Below, one piece after another: positions 43,843 through 54,904 of a DNA stretch of 64,000 nucleotides (positions are counted from its first letter, which is position 1; the number at the start of each line of letters is the position of its first letter). The notes beneath the pieces are model-generated. The model did no database searches. It worked only from the letters and a program-made list of their open reading frames with translations, and was not told the DNA's origin. The DNA comes from Arion vulgaris (Eukaryota > Mollusca > Gastropoda > Stylommatophora > Arionidae), in contig CM036755.1 in assembly GCA_020796225.1 (NCBI GenBank), positions 38,574,806-38,638,805 on the forward strand. The letters are read 5' to 3'. The translations under genes and the position numbers were made by a program.

Positions 43843-43975
43843 CTATGATACATTTATACAACATAATTATATACATTCCGTCACTCACTCACTCTCTCTC
43901 TCTCCTATGATATATTTATGAAACACATTTATACACTTTCCTCCCCTCATGTTCATAGTTCATTTATACAGTTCC
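43615..43975 (+). repeat. CT microsatellites separated by a repeated AT-rich spacer
   Basis: Four CT runs (the longest at about 43790-43850) alternate with copies of cctatgatacatttatacaa plus cataattatatacattccgt. The compound unit is roughly 65-115 bp. A lone spacer-like copy is at 42506-42530. Confidence 0.9.
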
Positions 43976-44500
43976 TACTTCACTGCAACGGGTCACCCCA
44001 TAATTGCTCCATTCCTGTGCCAACGAAAATCACACGAAATTCTAACAACTGTATCATGTGTGTGATCAAATTCCAGAATTAAACAGGCGTACCGCCACAA
44101 AAAGCAACCTGCACCGCATAATGCATATGGCCGTCGCTAAAGTGTCAACACAAAACTGTTCATCACTTGAAATGCAATTCATTTGGAATTCCCTCATTTA
44201 TCAAGAAGCAACAAATTAAATGGTTTGGCCACATAAACAGATTACCAACAAGCAGTGTGCCACAGAGAGCAATGTTGTTCTGATACAGTGGATACAAAGC
44301 AAAAGGTGGACCTCAGAGATAACAAAGGCGATGAAAGACACTATTTATGAAGCACACACAAAAGCCAGTGCTAGAAATCTCTTCTTACCCTGAAGCTGTG
44401 AGGCAAATCATAATTGTAGAATAGAAAGTAAGACAATGTGCATAGAGAGGCTCGCTCCAGGTGTCTCCTTTTTCAACCTGATGCTGAAAGGCAAAATAGG
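43945..44500 (+). mobile_element. Repeat shared with 51575-51900, then LINE tail
   Basis: 43970-44185 (cactgcaacgggtcacccca, gctccattcctgtgccaacg) matches 51610-51790. 44190-44500 is a LINE tail (aaatggtttggccacataaa, KQIKWFGHI type). The word tgttcatcacttgaaatgca appears inverted at 51862-51885. Confidence 0.75.
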
Positions 44501-44563
44501 ATTAGAGAATAGATAGATAATTTCTCTTATCTATAGTTATTGTATTTTATCTTCCATAACTAG

Positions 44564-44770
44564 GATGAAGTAGACCTTACAGACTCTAAAAAATTACCAT
44601 TGGAAGAGATAGTTAACCGACAGCAGCTGTTGGACCAAAGGAAAGATGTCAAGAGCAACAAAACTGGAAGCATGCCTGGAGCAGTCAATGTGACTGCTAT
44701 GGCAGATATTCTAGTGGCTAAATTTAAGAGTCATGAGGGTGTGTCACCTGTCGAGTCTGGGAGAAAGATG
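44564..44770 (+). CDS. MICAL: MICAL exon 14: linker before LIM
   Basis: Encodes 69 residues, including DEVDLTDSKKLPLEEIVNRQ, QLLDQRKDVKSNKTGSMPG and TAMADILVAKFKSHEG. MADxLxAKFK resembles the short helical motif many MICALs carry between CH and LIM. The acceptor is ataactag and the donor is ATG|gtaagt, phase 0 on both sides. The junction with exon 13 gives KETDE-DEVDLTD. No function beyond linker is visible. Confidence 0.88.
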
Positions 44771-44874
44771 GTAAGTATATGAGCCAGACTGACAACAAAT
44801 ACGTACACAACCGAACATGTATAGTTAGTATAGAGAAAGATGGGAATATAGAAGTAGGGACTGCCTAGTCTTCT

Positions 44875-45190
44875 TCGTCTTCCTCTTTTGTCATCACACT
44901 GCTACTGGGTTGTTGCCCAGTCGTGTTTTCTGTTTTGTCTTGCGTTGTTCTGGTGAACTTCTTTTGTCATCACACTGCTACCGGGTTGTTGTCCATTGTC
45001 GTGGTTTTCTGTTTTTGTCTTGCGCTGTTCTGGTGAACTTCTTTTATCGTCACATTGCTACCGGGTTGTTGCCCAGTGTCGTGGTTTTCTGTTTTTGTCT
45101 CGCGCTGTTCTGGTGAACTTCTTTTGTCATCACACTGCTACCGGGTTGTTGCCTTGCGCTGTTCTGGTGGCTTGGGTGATTGTTATTTTT
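44875..45190 (+). repeat. About 88-bp tandem repeat, 3.5 copies
   Basis: Units contain tcatcacactgctaccgggt, tgttgcccagtgtcgtggtt and ttctgttttt...ttgcgctgttctggtg. In reverse it resembles the LINE 3' end at 37480-37560 (gacactgggcaacaaccggt), so it looks like tandem amplification of a LINE tail. Confidence 0.85.
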
Positions 45191-45888
45191 GCTCTTTGAC
45201 ACAATTCTGCTATGCCACCTAAACCATCTTTTTCATGGCCTTCCTCTCGCCTTCTTTCCTGATGTTCCATTGTAGAAGACTGTATACTGTGGAGTTTTAG
45301 GTGATACCCATTACATTCTTAGTGGTACACATTACTGTGGTACCCATTTCATTCTTTATTTCTCAATGTAATTCAAACAAGGTTCTGTGCCAACTTTCTT
45401 TCTTATGCTGATGTTGGTGTCTTTTCTGGTGTTGTTGGTAACTTTTTGCAGACAGCGCATTTTACATGTAGTTATTTGTAGACTGCCTAGTGCACAGCAT
45501 AAAACTGAATAGGAAATCCTGGGAAGAGCCCAGCACTAGACGGACACGACTGTTGAAAGGATAGGAGGAATGTTAGAAATGTGGGAGAGGTAAAGACAGG
45601 CAAGCGACAGGAGACAGCCTGCTGCTAGTGGCTAAAAGTACCATTCTAATTTATATTTAAGATGTTTACTATGCTATGCCAAGATATAAGACTGTCTGTT
45701 GAACATGCTTACTACTGAAAGTCCCATAGAAAAAAATACCAACATGTTCGTTATCATTAATGTCTTGTCATTAGTCATCATCATGTTTAGTTTTGAACCT
45801 TCATTGTTGTGTCACAAAGGCCATCATTTGACATATATGAACATTTAACAGGATGTTGATGCCTAGTTGTCACAAACAGGGAACTGTA
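45190..45888. other. Mostly unannotated intron sequence
   Basis: Degenerate LINE-like words (ttcctctcgccttctttcct, reverse of a RGRP-type tail) at 45235-45300. The rest is unrecognised. Confidence 0.45.
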
Positions 45889-45889
45889 G

Positions 45890-46128
45890 GATAGATCGGG
45901 GCAACAACAGGTAGAACAAGAGATAAGGGGAAGAAGGTGGCGACGGATAGGACGCACACTGAGGAGACCTTCTGACAACATCACGAGACAGGATCTCTGA
46001 AAGACCCCTAGAGTTATAGATGTAAGGGAAGACACATGAACACTTGGAGGCAGGAGCTGAAAATGGAATGCAAGAAAATGGGGAGAGTGTGGAGAGATCT
46101 GGAAAAGATGGCTTTTGATTAGGGGAAA
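45890..46128 (+). mobile_element. LINE family J tail
   Basis: gaacaagagataaggggaag, gatgtaagggaagacacatg and ggcaggagctgaaaatggaa match family J with several indels. Confidence 0.78.
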
Positions 46129-46430
46129 CTTGAAAACTTTGGTTGCTGACCTATGCCTCCCTAGGGAAAGGGTGAAGAGAGAGATGCTTATTGAGGCCGA
46201 GCTTTGTAGTTGTTTAGTGAACTTGCTTCTTATGCGAGGGGTCTGGGTTCAATTCCACACTGTGTATCGAAGATGGAGCCTTGAAAAACTTTGGTTGCTG
46301 ACCTATGCCTCCCTAGGGGAAAGGGTGAAAAGAGAGATACTTATTGAGAGCCGCAGCAGTGTAGTTGTTTAGTGAACTTGCTTTATGCGAGGGTCTGGGT
46401 TCAATTCCACACTGTATATCGAAGATTTTT
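46129..46430 (+). repeat. Two-copy ~150-bp tandem duplication carrying a tRNA-like segment
   Basis: Both copies run from ttgaaaactttggttgctga through tagttgtttagtgaacttgc and ctgggttcaattccacactg to tatcgaagat. The unit joins a LINE tail to a SINE head with A-box-like and B-box-like segments. Confidence 0.85.
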
Positions 46431-46639
46431 TCAATTGTAATGGCTCTCAGGTCAACCCAGACTCAATTGAGTACCCAGAAAATCATTGTAAAGTAAAGAC
46501 GGTCGACGTGATGTTGACCACATCACCCATCGTGGGCCTGACGGTCAAAGATTAATATGGGCCTAATACCATATTACCTAATACACCTCCAGGAATGAAA
46601 ATTAGTTCATTTACTTTATTTTTACTTTAGATCTTAGTT

Positions 46640-46800
46640 CATCTATTTGATTGATTGATTGATTGATACCATTATTACACTTTGATGAATACCCAGTGTG
46701 CTTCGATCTCTTTCTTACACAGGAAGATCTCAACGGTAGTGCACTTACTCCATATAGCATCGGAAAGGGTCCCAGATGTAATTTTAATAATTCCTCTCAT
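46640..46800 (+). mobile_element. Family C repeat, 5' half
   Basis: gattgattgattgataccat, tttcttacacaggaagatct and caacggtagtgcac are the family C words. The right side runs into a reverse LINE tail. Confidence 0.78.
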
Positions 46801-46819
46801 ACCGTTATATGTTACATAT

Positions 46820-47460
46820 AACCTGCAGACAATTTCTCCATACCGCTCTATCCTGGGCAACTTGCTCAATCTTCTCCATGGAACTGAGACCGATATTTCT
46901 TGCCTCAGCAAAGTTCATTTCAGGGTCTCCCTAGGTCATCCTCTCTTTTTTAAACTCATTTGCATCTCACTCCAGTGCCTGCTTTGATATTCTTTGATAA
47001 TTTTTTTCAAGGTGTGTCCAACATATCTCCATCTTCTCCTACTTATAACAGTTGTCACTAGTGGTTGACCAGACATTTCTCTGATTTCATCACTTCTCAA
47101 TTCATTCCATTTTATGTTCATCATTTTTCGCAGACATCTATTTTCAAATGCATTCAACTTTTTTTCTATATGTTTAGTCATTTTCCAACACTAGCTGGCA
47201 TATGTTAGGATTGATCATCATCAGGTGCCGTGCCAGCTGGCTTAGGCGATCATGGATCTCCACAAATTTCTGTCCCTGCTGTTTGCTATCATTTCAGCTG
47301 TTGACGCTCTATAATGCCATGAAGTCTGGCTATCCAAAACGTTCTCTCTATTTCTTCCTCTGTCTCGTCTACCCTCGATTTTACCGTTTATCACAATGTG
47401 TTCTAAACCTCCCCTCCTCATCACATGTCCGAAAAATGATGATTACCTCTTTCTTATATT
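46820..47460 (-). mobile_element. Two reverse LINE tails before exon 15
   Basis: 46930-47200 reads LNAFENRCLRKMMNIKWNEL and RRRWRYVGHTLKK. 47215-47460 reads GGLEHIVINGKIEGRRDRGR, a relative of 6960-7150. Confidence 0.8.
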
Positions 47461-47489
47461 GATGATAATCTTTCTGTGTGTCTTGACCT

Positions 47490-47630
47490 CATTCAATTGT
47501 TCAGGTTGGATTTTTCTTTCCTGAACAGTTTCTCTGCAACTGCACTAGCCAGCGCCATTAAATTCTACAGGCTCTTGTCACTTCTGTCCTACACCGCCCT
47601 CAAAAGTTGTACTGCATGCAGTAATGACAG
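47490..47630 (-). mobile_element. SINE body fragment before exon 15
   Basis: Reverse body words: cctgaacagtttctctgcaa, ctagccagcgccattaaatt, ctacaccgccct. Similar material is at 5740-5800 and 8690-8780. Confidence 0.65.
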
Positions 47631-47727
47631 TTTTTTGTGTTTTTTAACATTTTTATCATATTAGTTCACGATGATAAACTATTAAATATCAGCAAAATTG
47701 ATCCCACCAGTTCTTGATTTCTTTCAG

Positions 47728-47917
47728 AAAAATCTGCCGTCTTCTTCTTCATCTTGTGCCGCTAGCGAGACTTGTTATTTCTGTCAGAAAAAGGTCTATA
47801 TAATGGAGCGTATGAGCGCGGAAGGCGAGTTCTTTCATCGAGGCTGTCTCAAGTGTGACCACTGTGGCATGGGGCTGAGGCTGACCAATTACTCATGTGA
47901 CAAAGATATCAAACCAG
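47728..47917 (+). CDS. MICAL: MICAL exon 15: LIM domain, first zinc finger and start of the second
   Basis: Encodes residues about 768-830. Zinc ligands are visible at C783 and C786 (CYFC), H804 and C807 (FHRGC), C810 and C813 (CDHC), with 17 residues between C786 and H804. That is the LIM spacing C-x2-C-x17-H-x2-C-x2-C-x2-C. LIM domains of MICALs mediate protein contacts and help autoinhibition. The acceptor is tttctttcag and the donor is CCAG|gtgagc, phase 0 in and phase 1 out. The serine-rich KNLPSSSSS just before it is linker. The last two ligands are in exon 16, four kilobases away. Confidence 0.96.
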
Positions 47918-48179
47918 GTGAGCCCTCTTGTAACTTAGACACTTGTGATTTAGTGGATAAAATGATGACCGACAGTGCAAACAAACAACCAGTATTTATA
48001 GATAATCAGACATTGTTAACTTCTAAAATACAACAGGCCACCTGACAAGTCGTTCTGGCGGCATCCATTTTCCCACAAACCATATCATGAACCAAAACAA
48101 TAAACATCAGCCTTTATTTCAGAGTAAAAACTATGTGGTTACTGCCTGTAATATCCTGTTTCAGTTTCAAATATCTTCA

Positions 48180-48820
48180 TTGCACTCAGACATCTATCGT
48201 AATAAATGGCCAAACACTGAGAAAGTTGAACATTTTACATATTTGGGTAGTAAAGTGTCAAACAACGGAGACACGATGAAAGAAATAAAATCTCGTATTG
48301 CTATAGCAGCTAGTGCCTTTACTAAATTAACGAATATCTGGCAATCTCAAGACCTTAGTATATGCCCAAAAGTTAAATTATTTAGGTCATGTGTGATTCC
48401 TGTACTGACCTATGGTTGTGAAAGTTGGAAATCAACAAAGAAAATTGATAAGAAACTGGACAGCTTTGAGAATAAATGTCTCGAAAATTATTAAAAGTAA
48501 AATGGAGTGATTCGTTTCTAACAACACAGTGAGGATAGAACACACCAACAACCCATATCAAATATTATAAGGAAACGAAGGTGGAAATATTTAGGTCATG
48601 TTCTTAGATCAGACGAAAGAGACTAAATCGACAAGTCCTTATGTGGTCACCAGTTGGGAAAAAAACGTGGAAGACCAAAGACCACTCTTCGAAGAACCAT
48701 TCAACAAGAAAGTAAACCATTGGGATGTAAAACCATACAAGATCTCCAACTGCTAGCAACAACACAGCTATCAATTGGAGATAAAACCTTTTTGCAAAAT
48801 GGTTATGCACTGAAGAACAT
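48180..48820 (+). mobile_element. LINE RT C-terminus and tail after exon 15
   Basis: Reads KVEHFTYLGSKVSNNGDTMK, IPVLTYGCESWKSTKKIDKK, then GKKRGRPKTTLRRTIQQESK. One frameshift occurs at about 48490. Confidence 0.85.
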
Positions 48821-48929
48821 TAGTATACTCATTCACTCGGACATGTCATTGTGCTCCGATCTCCTTTGCAATATCTCCAACAGCGTCCAGTGACTAACCG
48901 TACCAGTTCTATTTTGATTGATGAGCCTA

Positions 48930-49480
48930 CTGTATACCTGTTGTACTTTCTTTTCTTGCTACCCAATCTTCAAACCAGCCCTCACAATCTAGTAGTTAAC
49001 GTGGATTGGTTTAATGAGGTCTTCTCTGCGCCACGCTCTATGAAGGCGTTCAAGATGTCAGCTCTGTCCATTGGCTGGCCCTCTGATATTGCGGCAGAGC
49101 CAGCCAGCCTGTCTGCTCTCTCATTGCCAATGACACCCATGTGCCCCAGAACAAAGACAAGTGTAACTCTGCAAATTGTTGACGCCTGCAGTGATTCAGT
49201 TCATTGCCTCGACAACCGGCCTCCACCTTTTGGATCATACTCAATGAGTCACTCAGAATGCACGCATGAGCGTAGTTTTGTGACTCTAGCCAGAGTAGTG
49301 CATTGGTCACCGCCAGTACCTCCATTATCATGTTGCTTGTTGTCATATTAAATGCACCACTGGCTTCCTTGACCATTCTGCCACCTGAGCTTGCAGAGAA
49401 GCTATGCAGACTTTTCGTGACGACCCTTTTTATGCCGGTGTAGGATGGGGGTGAGGGTGTCGGTAAATTTAATGGCCGCA
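48930..49480 (-). mobile_element. LINE RNase H fragment
   Basis: The minus strand reads NMIMEVLAVTNALLWLESQN then ACILSDSLSMIQKVEAGCRG: the E...SDS pattern of RNase H with catalytic Glu and Asp. Its 3' end shares ctgctctctcattgcc with 10320-10350. Confidence 0.8.
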
Positions 49481-49610
49481 TGACTAGTGCACTAGCCGAA
49501 ACTGTTCAGGTTATGATTTGTCTTTATGCCCCAGAGAAAAACTCCTTGGCCCTACCGGGATTGAACCCGGTCCCCTGCGCTTAATCCATTTGGCCAGACG
49601 CCCCAGTCTC
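49480..49610 (-). mobile_element. SINE with tRNA-like head (GGGGCGTCTGGCC)
   Basis: Minus-strand head ggggcgtctggccaaatgga (A box) and gggttcaatcccggtagggc (B box) are too close together for a real tRNA; the anticodon arm is missing. The body, cataacctgaacagtttcgg and attaaatt, recurs at 2890-3010, 5740-5800, 8690-8780 and 47500-47610. Confidence 0.72.
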
Positions 49611-49739
49611 TGTTATCAAATTGAGACTAGGTTGACCTGAGAAATCTGATTCAGCTTTGGAATTGAGCCCAAGACCACTAGCCTACACAGCAAGTGCACT
49701 AACCACTATGCTATCAAGGCTCTCTGTTGTGCGTATACT

Positions 49740-50300
49740 AGGAGTTAGACACCCAAACATCTCACTTACAACAGAGGATCAACAGCATTTTCATGCCCGC
49801 TCTGTGTTACTAGATCCAAACATCTCACTGACAGCTAAACAACAGATGATCAATAGCATTTGCAAGCCTACTTGTGTTACCAGAGCAAACAGGGACAATG
49901 AGCAAAGCACAGTTGCAAAAATAACTACATGGGAAATGTGATGCCTACGAAAAGTTACCAACAACACCAGAAAAGACAGTCACCAACATTAGTGTAAGAA
50001 AGAAAGTTGGGACATAATTTTGCTTGCATTACATTGAGAAACAAAGAATGAAGTGGTTCGGTCACTTAATAAGAATGCATCCAAACTCCACAGTATACAC
50101 AGACTTCTACAACAGAACATCAGGAAAGAAGGCGAGGAGAAGACCATGAAAAATATAGATGACATAGCGGAATCCTGTCAAAAAGCAAAAATAGCTTTCA
50201 CCCAAGCAGCGCAAGATAATAACAGAAAACCGCAACACTCTTGGCAACAACCCGGTAACTGTGACGACAAAGTAGAAAAAGAAGTTGTATCACCAGATGT
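49740..50300 (+). mobile_element. LINE tail with GAA-type end
   Basis: Contains acccaaacatctcactgaca-type words twice (49750 and 49815), gaatgaagtggttcggtcac and gaagaccatgaaaaatatag. A degenerate relative of 37290-37570 and 39820-40180. Confidence 0.75.
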
Positions 50301-50371
50301 TTGCAAAACCTGTTGTAGGTAGAATTTGACCATCCAAATCCTTACTTAATTTCAACCATAATTATCACCTG

Positions 50372-50643
50372 TGTGGTGCCGAGGCCCACAAGGGAAGGAA
50401 AGTATAGTACCACTGCAACCTACAATGCATGTCGTAAGAGGCGACTGATGTAGGCCCTAGGGATGCTACTCTAATAAATAAAAATAATCGCAGAAATCAG
50501 ATGTGCTGGCCTACTTGTAGGCGCATAACTGGCACAATGTACAATCGCTCTTAGGCTCAGATCACAACAAATCACACAGTGGTACAAATCACACAGTGGT
50601 TGACAAGTGGTCGATATGGAGCGTTCGACAAAGAAGAAGAAGA
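50372..50643 (+). mobile_element. Family B SINE-like repeat with 8-bp target duplication
   Basis: From cctgtgtggtgccgaggccc to acaaagaagaagaagaat. Flanked by cataatta on both sides. A short internal duplication (acaaatcacacagtgg, twice) is at 50566-50600. Confidence 0.85.
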
Positions 50644-50929
50644 ATCATAATTAATGGTCCCTTTCTGAAAAAATAGTATGGGGCCTGATGATCCACCCTC
50701 CTTCAGGAGCTACACAAAAGCTGGATATTGCTTGTAGCAGTCAGCAACTCATAGCAGACTGCTAGCGTCAGGGTCAGCGTAAGAACAAAGCTAACCAAGA
50801 CTCTGCCTTCCCGTGGCAGCCTCGGAAACAGACAACTACCAAGAAGCCTGGCTAAGTTTGTGGAGATCAAAGAGAGAGAAGTTTACCTGGTACTACTGCC
50901 TTGTAGTTAGATTGGGGACAATCAAAGGC

Positions 50930-51420
50930 TAGCGGAACAAACCATACACAAAACTGGAGGCAGTCCACACAAAAAAACTGGTAACCTGGGCAGATGATGC
51001 TCAATAACCTGGGAGGGAAGGTTGTCTAAGGGTAGCTACCCTAAAAGAAAATAGCAACCTACTGCCTTGCAGATCGGCTGGGACAGCCCAAGGCTGACGG
51101 AGAGCAAACCCAGTAAATGCTGGCTAAAACCAGACACATCGCCGAAGGATAAGCACCAGAGCTCCAAATGGCGCTGAAGATGTGACGAACCACACCAATG
51201 CTAAGGGTGCATGAATCAGATTTCCACATGAATGAGATTTATGGGGAAATCTGGTACACCAGTCTAAGCGATGATCGCAATCAAGAGAGAACAAAGCTAA
51301 CCAAGACTCTGCCTTCACATGGCGGCCTCAACAACTACCAAGAAGCCTGGCTAAGTTTGTGGAGATCGAAAAGAGAGAAGCTAACCCAGTACCAAAAAAG
51401 GCTATTCAGAAGTCAGATGT
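50930..51420 (+). mobile_element. Family I interspersed repeat, second copy
   Basis: Matches 32010-32370 over about 350 bp. The flanking words gccttcacatggcggcctca and accaagaagcctggctaagt also occur at 50800-50870, so part is duplicated. Confidence 0.78.
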
Positions 51421-51574
51421 GTCAGACCGCAAGGTTCAGATACTACAGTTCACACTGAATACTTTTACACAGCGCATTCAGTTCTCTGGACTGCATCCTG
51501 CTATAACAAGCGGGAGTATGAGAATGAACGAGGAAGAAGAAATAGTACTACACAAGTAGTTAAAATAATGTTCC

Positions 51575-51900
51575 TTTATAGTTCTTTAAATTATAGTTCA
51601 TATATACGGTTCCAACTTCACTGCAACAGGTCACCCCATAATTGCTCCGTTTCTGTGCCAACGAAAATCACACCAAATGCTAACAACTGTCTCCTGTGTG
51701 AACTAATTCCAGAATGAAACAGCCGTACGCCACAAAAAGCAACCTGCACGCCATAAATGCATATGGCCGTTGCTAAACCGACTCAATCTGCCGTATGCAG
51801 TGATATTGCGTGTGCAGAAAGCTGGATTATGTCGTGATTGATGCTCTCTTCTACATAAATTGCAATTCAAGTGATGAACAGTTTTGTGTTGACTTTACAA
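51575..51900 (+). mobile_element. Repeat shared with 43945-44185
   Basis: cactgcaacaggtcacccca, aatgcatatggccgttgcta. Its right part, tgcaattcaagtgatgaaca plus gttttgtgttgac, is the reverse complement of the word at 44144-44180. It ends 45 bp before exon 16. Confidence 0.72.
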
Positions 51901-51945
51901 AAACTTACTTTTGTTGATGGATTTCTGGTTTTCTACTCAATTCAG

Positions 51946-52028
51946 TCAAGTTTTACTGCTACCGACATTCCATACCAGAGATGAGAATCTATACACCTAG
52001 AAAACGTTTGTTGGAAATGGAAGCAAAG
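51946..52028 (+). CDS. MICAL: MICAL exon 16: last LIM zinc ligands
   Basis: Encodes VKFYCYRHS, then IPEMRIYTPRKRLLEMEAK (residues about 831-858). C835 and H838 supply the final C-x2-H ligand pair of the LIM domain, 21 residues after C813. The rest is a basic tail helix. The acceptor is caattcag and the donor is AAAG|gtacat, phase 1 in and phase 0 out. It is too short and too phase-shifted to appear as an ORF, and was located from the incomplete LIM domain of exon 15. Confidence 0.88.
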
Positions 52029-52068
52029 GTACATATATTCTGTTATTTTTGTGTTTGTCCCTCTATCT

Positions 52069-52071
<3 letters not shown>

Positions 52072-52111
<40 letters not shown>
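52072..52111 (+). repeat. TC dinucleotide microsatellite
   Basis: An uninterrupted TC run starts 44 bp into the intron after exon 16. Confidence 0.97.
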
Positions 52112-52113
<2 letters not shown>

Positions 52114-52159
52114 TGATTTTTTAATCCTGATTAGGCATAGACCACAATTCAGCAACAAT

Positions 52160-52305
52160 CCTCAAACTAGGATTCTTGCCGGAGCTATTGAGTTTGTGCT
52201 CTGTGCAATACTCTCGGCAGGAGGCTTGCCATTTCTGCAGAGATGGACTGAGCCATATTGGATCAAATCCGGTACAGTGAAGTCAATCATTCAATTTTCA
52301 ATCCT
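52160..52305 (+). mobile_element. tRNA-derived SINE, tail part
   Basis: ggattcttgccggagctatt, gtgcaatactctcggcagga and atcaaatccggtacagtgaa match the body and tail. The head is absent. Confidence 0.78.
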
Positions 52306-53010
52306 TTAGGCCCTCAACCAACTCATGCCAAGTCTTTTTATCTTTAGCTATCTTCTGCAGCTCCTTCTAGCACTTCTGTATATTGTTAATATCTACCTCC
52401 AATTCTCATCTCCATATATTTCTATACGTCCCTCTCTTGTTTTCCCTGTGGGTACTTTTTGATTTTGCTTTGTAGTAAAGATCAGATCAGATATCAACTT
52501 CACAATCAAAACATGAACAGATTAGAACAAGACCAACTGGGTAATGATGTTATTGCAGATAAGCAGCGAGATGTACCGGTTACATATTACCAAGAGAAAA
52601 GGATGATTAAATCGATCAAAAAGTCATCAATACTAACGCAGGATGACTACCAAAAACTAGTGATAACAGAGAGGAAGTGTCCATGCAAGAGGTAACAAGA
52701 AGAGACCGGTTTCGAAATGAAGATATCAGGGAAAAATGTGTACAACATCAGTACTGAACTTCATCAAGAAACAACAAATTAAATGGTTCTGCCACATAAG
52801 CAGACTAACAGTCAGTGTGCCTCAAAGAGCAATGCTACTCTGATACAATGGATACCAAGCAAAAGACCACCAATGCAAAAGGTTGACCACAGAGATAACA
52901 GAGGCAGTGAAAAACACTGTTTATGAAGCGCACACAAAAGCCAGTTCTAGAAATCTATTCTTATCCTGACGCTGTGAGACAAAACAGAATTAGAGAAGAA
53001 GAAAAAGAAG
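52306..53010 (+). mobile_element. LINE fragments in both directions
   Basis: 52306-52440 is a reverse LINE 3' end (gccctcaaccaactcatgcc). 52450-53010 is a forward tail: LTQDDYQKLVITERKCP, aaatggttctgccacataag, then ctgacgctgtgagacaaaac. Confidence 0.72.
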
Positions 53011-53154
53011 ACAGTATCAACATTTCGACTCAGGAAAAGTTATAATAATCAATATTAAGTTAGATAGTTCTTTATGTGTTTTCAATTTCTGTTAGCCGCT
53101 ATGAATTCAGGCATAGTCATAGACACAGTCAAGTGTCACTAGACAGGCACTTGA

Positions 53155-53830
53155 GTCTTCTACTTCTTCACCCTTCGCCCTAGGGAAGCATAGGTCCGCA
53201 ACCAAGGCCTTCCAAGCCTGCCTATCCAAGGCCATTCTTTCCAGATCTCTCCACTCTCTCCCCATTTTCATGCATTCATCTCGAACTCCGTCTCCAGGTG
53301 TTCCTGGGTCTTCCCCTACCTCTATTGCCCTGGGAGTTCCATCGAAGAGCCTGTCTTGTGATGCTGTTAGGGGTTTCCTCAGTGTATGTCCTATCCATCA
53401 CCACCTTCTGCTCCTTATCTCTTGTTCCACCTGTCGTTGTCCTGTTCTATCCCACAGTTCCCTGTTTGTAGTCCTGTCATACTATCGCAGATGGAGTATT
53501 CTGCGCAGACATCTATTGATGAATGTACGCAACATTTTGGTGTTACCCTTAGTTGTTCTCCATGTCTCCGCTCCATATAGAAGAACAGCCTTGACATTTG
53601 AGTTAAATGTCATTATCTTAGTTTTATTCCTGATCATTCTTGAACTGCGCATGTTCTTTAGAATGATAAATACTGATCTTGCCTTTTGTATTCTAATCCT
53701 AACATCTTCATCTGAGCCACCTTGAATGTTGAAAACACTTCCCAGATATGTAAATGTGTCTACCTCCTTTAATTTGAGTGGAACCCACAAGTCTTGTCTT
53801 ATCCTGACAATATGAGACAAAACAGAATTA
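53155..53830 (-). mobile_element. LINE family J, longest copy
   Basis: The minus strand reads LKEVDTFTYLGSVFNIQGGS, KAVLLYGAETWRTTKGNTKM and CLRRILHLR. Its tail begins at cttcttcacccttcgcccta. This covers the RT C-terminus to the 3' end. Confidence 0.83.
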
Positions 53831-53867
53831 GAGAAATGTAAGTAAAGACTACCAAAGTATGAACACA

Positions 53868-54050
53868 TTAGAACAAGTTGTCGTGATGTATCTCAGAACA
53901 AGTTGTCGTGATGTATCTCAGAAAAAGTTGTCGTGATGTATCTCAGAACAAGTTGTCGTGATGTATCTCAGAACAAGTTGTCGTGATGTATCTCAGAACA
54001 AGTTGTCGTGATGTATCTCAGAACAAGTTGTCGTGATGTACCTCAGAACA
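53868..54050 (+). repeat. 25-bp minisatellite
   Basis: Seven nearly identical units of agaacaagttgtcgtgatgt plus atctc, with a single-base variant in the third unit and another in the last. The low divergence suggests recent expansion. Confidence 0.95.
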
Positions 54051-54051
54051 G

Positions 54052-54164
54052 GACACAATTGACTCTGCAGCTACATAATTCAAATTGTCAATTCAGTCAT
54101 GTATACATGTGGACAGACACCTCAGACTGCAGAGCACATACTTCAAGATTGCCTTGAAAATCAT
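54052..54164 (+). mobile_element. LINE CxC...H...C tail stub
   Basis: gtatacatgtggacagacac, agcacatacttcaagattgc match 40330-40400. It directly follows the 25-bp array. Confidence 0.7.
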
Positions 54165-54680
54165 ATTGCGCTTTGATGAGTAACCATGTATGGTCCGATC
54201 TCTTTCTTACACAGGAAGATCTCAGCGGCAGTGCATGAACTCTGTAGCACTGGGAAGGGTCACCAATGTAATTTAGAAGACTGTGACAATATTTTGTATG
54301 AATTTTATTTTGTAATCTTCCTAACAAATTGTGACATTGCAGCAGCTTTCCAGCATGCTCTTCTCGATTCTGAACTGCCAAGGATTCTTTTACACGCTCA
54401 TCTTGAATACAAGACCTACATTTCGTCCATCTCCGATAGGACTAGGAACTCGATTTCACCTACACTTCTTTTTCTTGTGTTTGCCCGCTATGAATTTAGG
54501 AGTAGTTAGGGCGCCTGGTATGACGCTTCTGACTGAGTTTTGCATGAAGGCCTGCTTTCCTTTTATCAGTGTCCTCGCCATCTGAGATCGGGAATCTCTG
54601 GAAAAATGCTCCATGCGGGAGCGAACTGAGTATTTTTGGAATGAGAAGCATGCACCTAACCTCTGTGCCATAGAAACCGA
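54165..54680 (+). mobile_element. Family C repeat, near full length
   Basis: From tgcgctttgatgagtaacca through ttcttacacaggaagatctc, cgattctgaactgccaagga and tctccgataggactaggaac to the end-type word gtgccatagaaacc. A ~110-bp stretch at 54470-54590 interrupts the 3' half. It ends 65 bp before MICAL exon 17. Confidence 0.78.
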
Positions 54681-54744
54681 GAGAGAGAGAGTGAGAGAGA
54701 AGAAGCAATTATAAACATGCCTCTATGTTTCTTTGTTTTTGCAG

Positions 54745-54829
54745 CAAAGTGTTCCAGATGTCCTTATTACAGCAGCACCAGGAGATCAGACAGAACAGGT
54801 TGCAGAAAAGAAATCCAGGAGGAATATAT
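54745..54829 (+). CDS. MICAL: MICAL exon 17: post-LIM linker
   Basis: Encodes QSVPDVLITAAPGDQTEQ, then VAEKKSRRNIY/S (residues about 859-886). The acceptor is tttttgcag and the donor is ATAT|gtaagc, phase 0 in and phase 1 out. Its phases fit exons 16 and 18. The sequence itself is low in family signature, so support comes mainly from splice sites, frame and position between conserved exons. Confidence 0.75.
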
Positions 54830-54904
54830 GTAAGCTTCTTATTTTTTTTTAAAAATGATTTTTTTTAGCATATTTTTTTCCCTTTCTTCATTGCTTGATC
54901 TGCC

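Noticed and set aside
49545..49605. tRNA gene on the minus strand
   Set aside because: A- and B-box-like sequences are present but there is no room for an anticodon arm, and SINE body sequence follows.
52049..52309. 86-codon + strand frame starting MCLSLYLFSLSLS
   Set aside because: A TC microsatellite plus SINE tail read as protein, inside the intron after exon 16.
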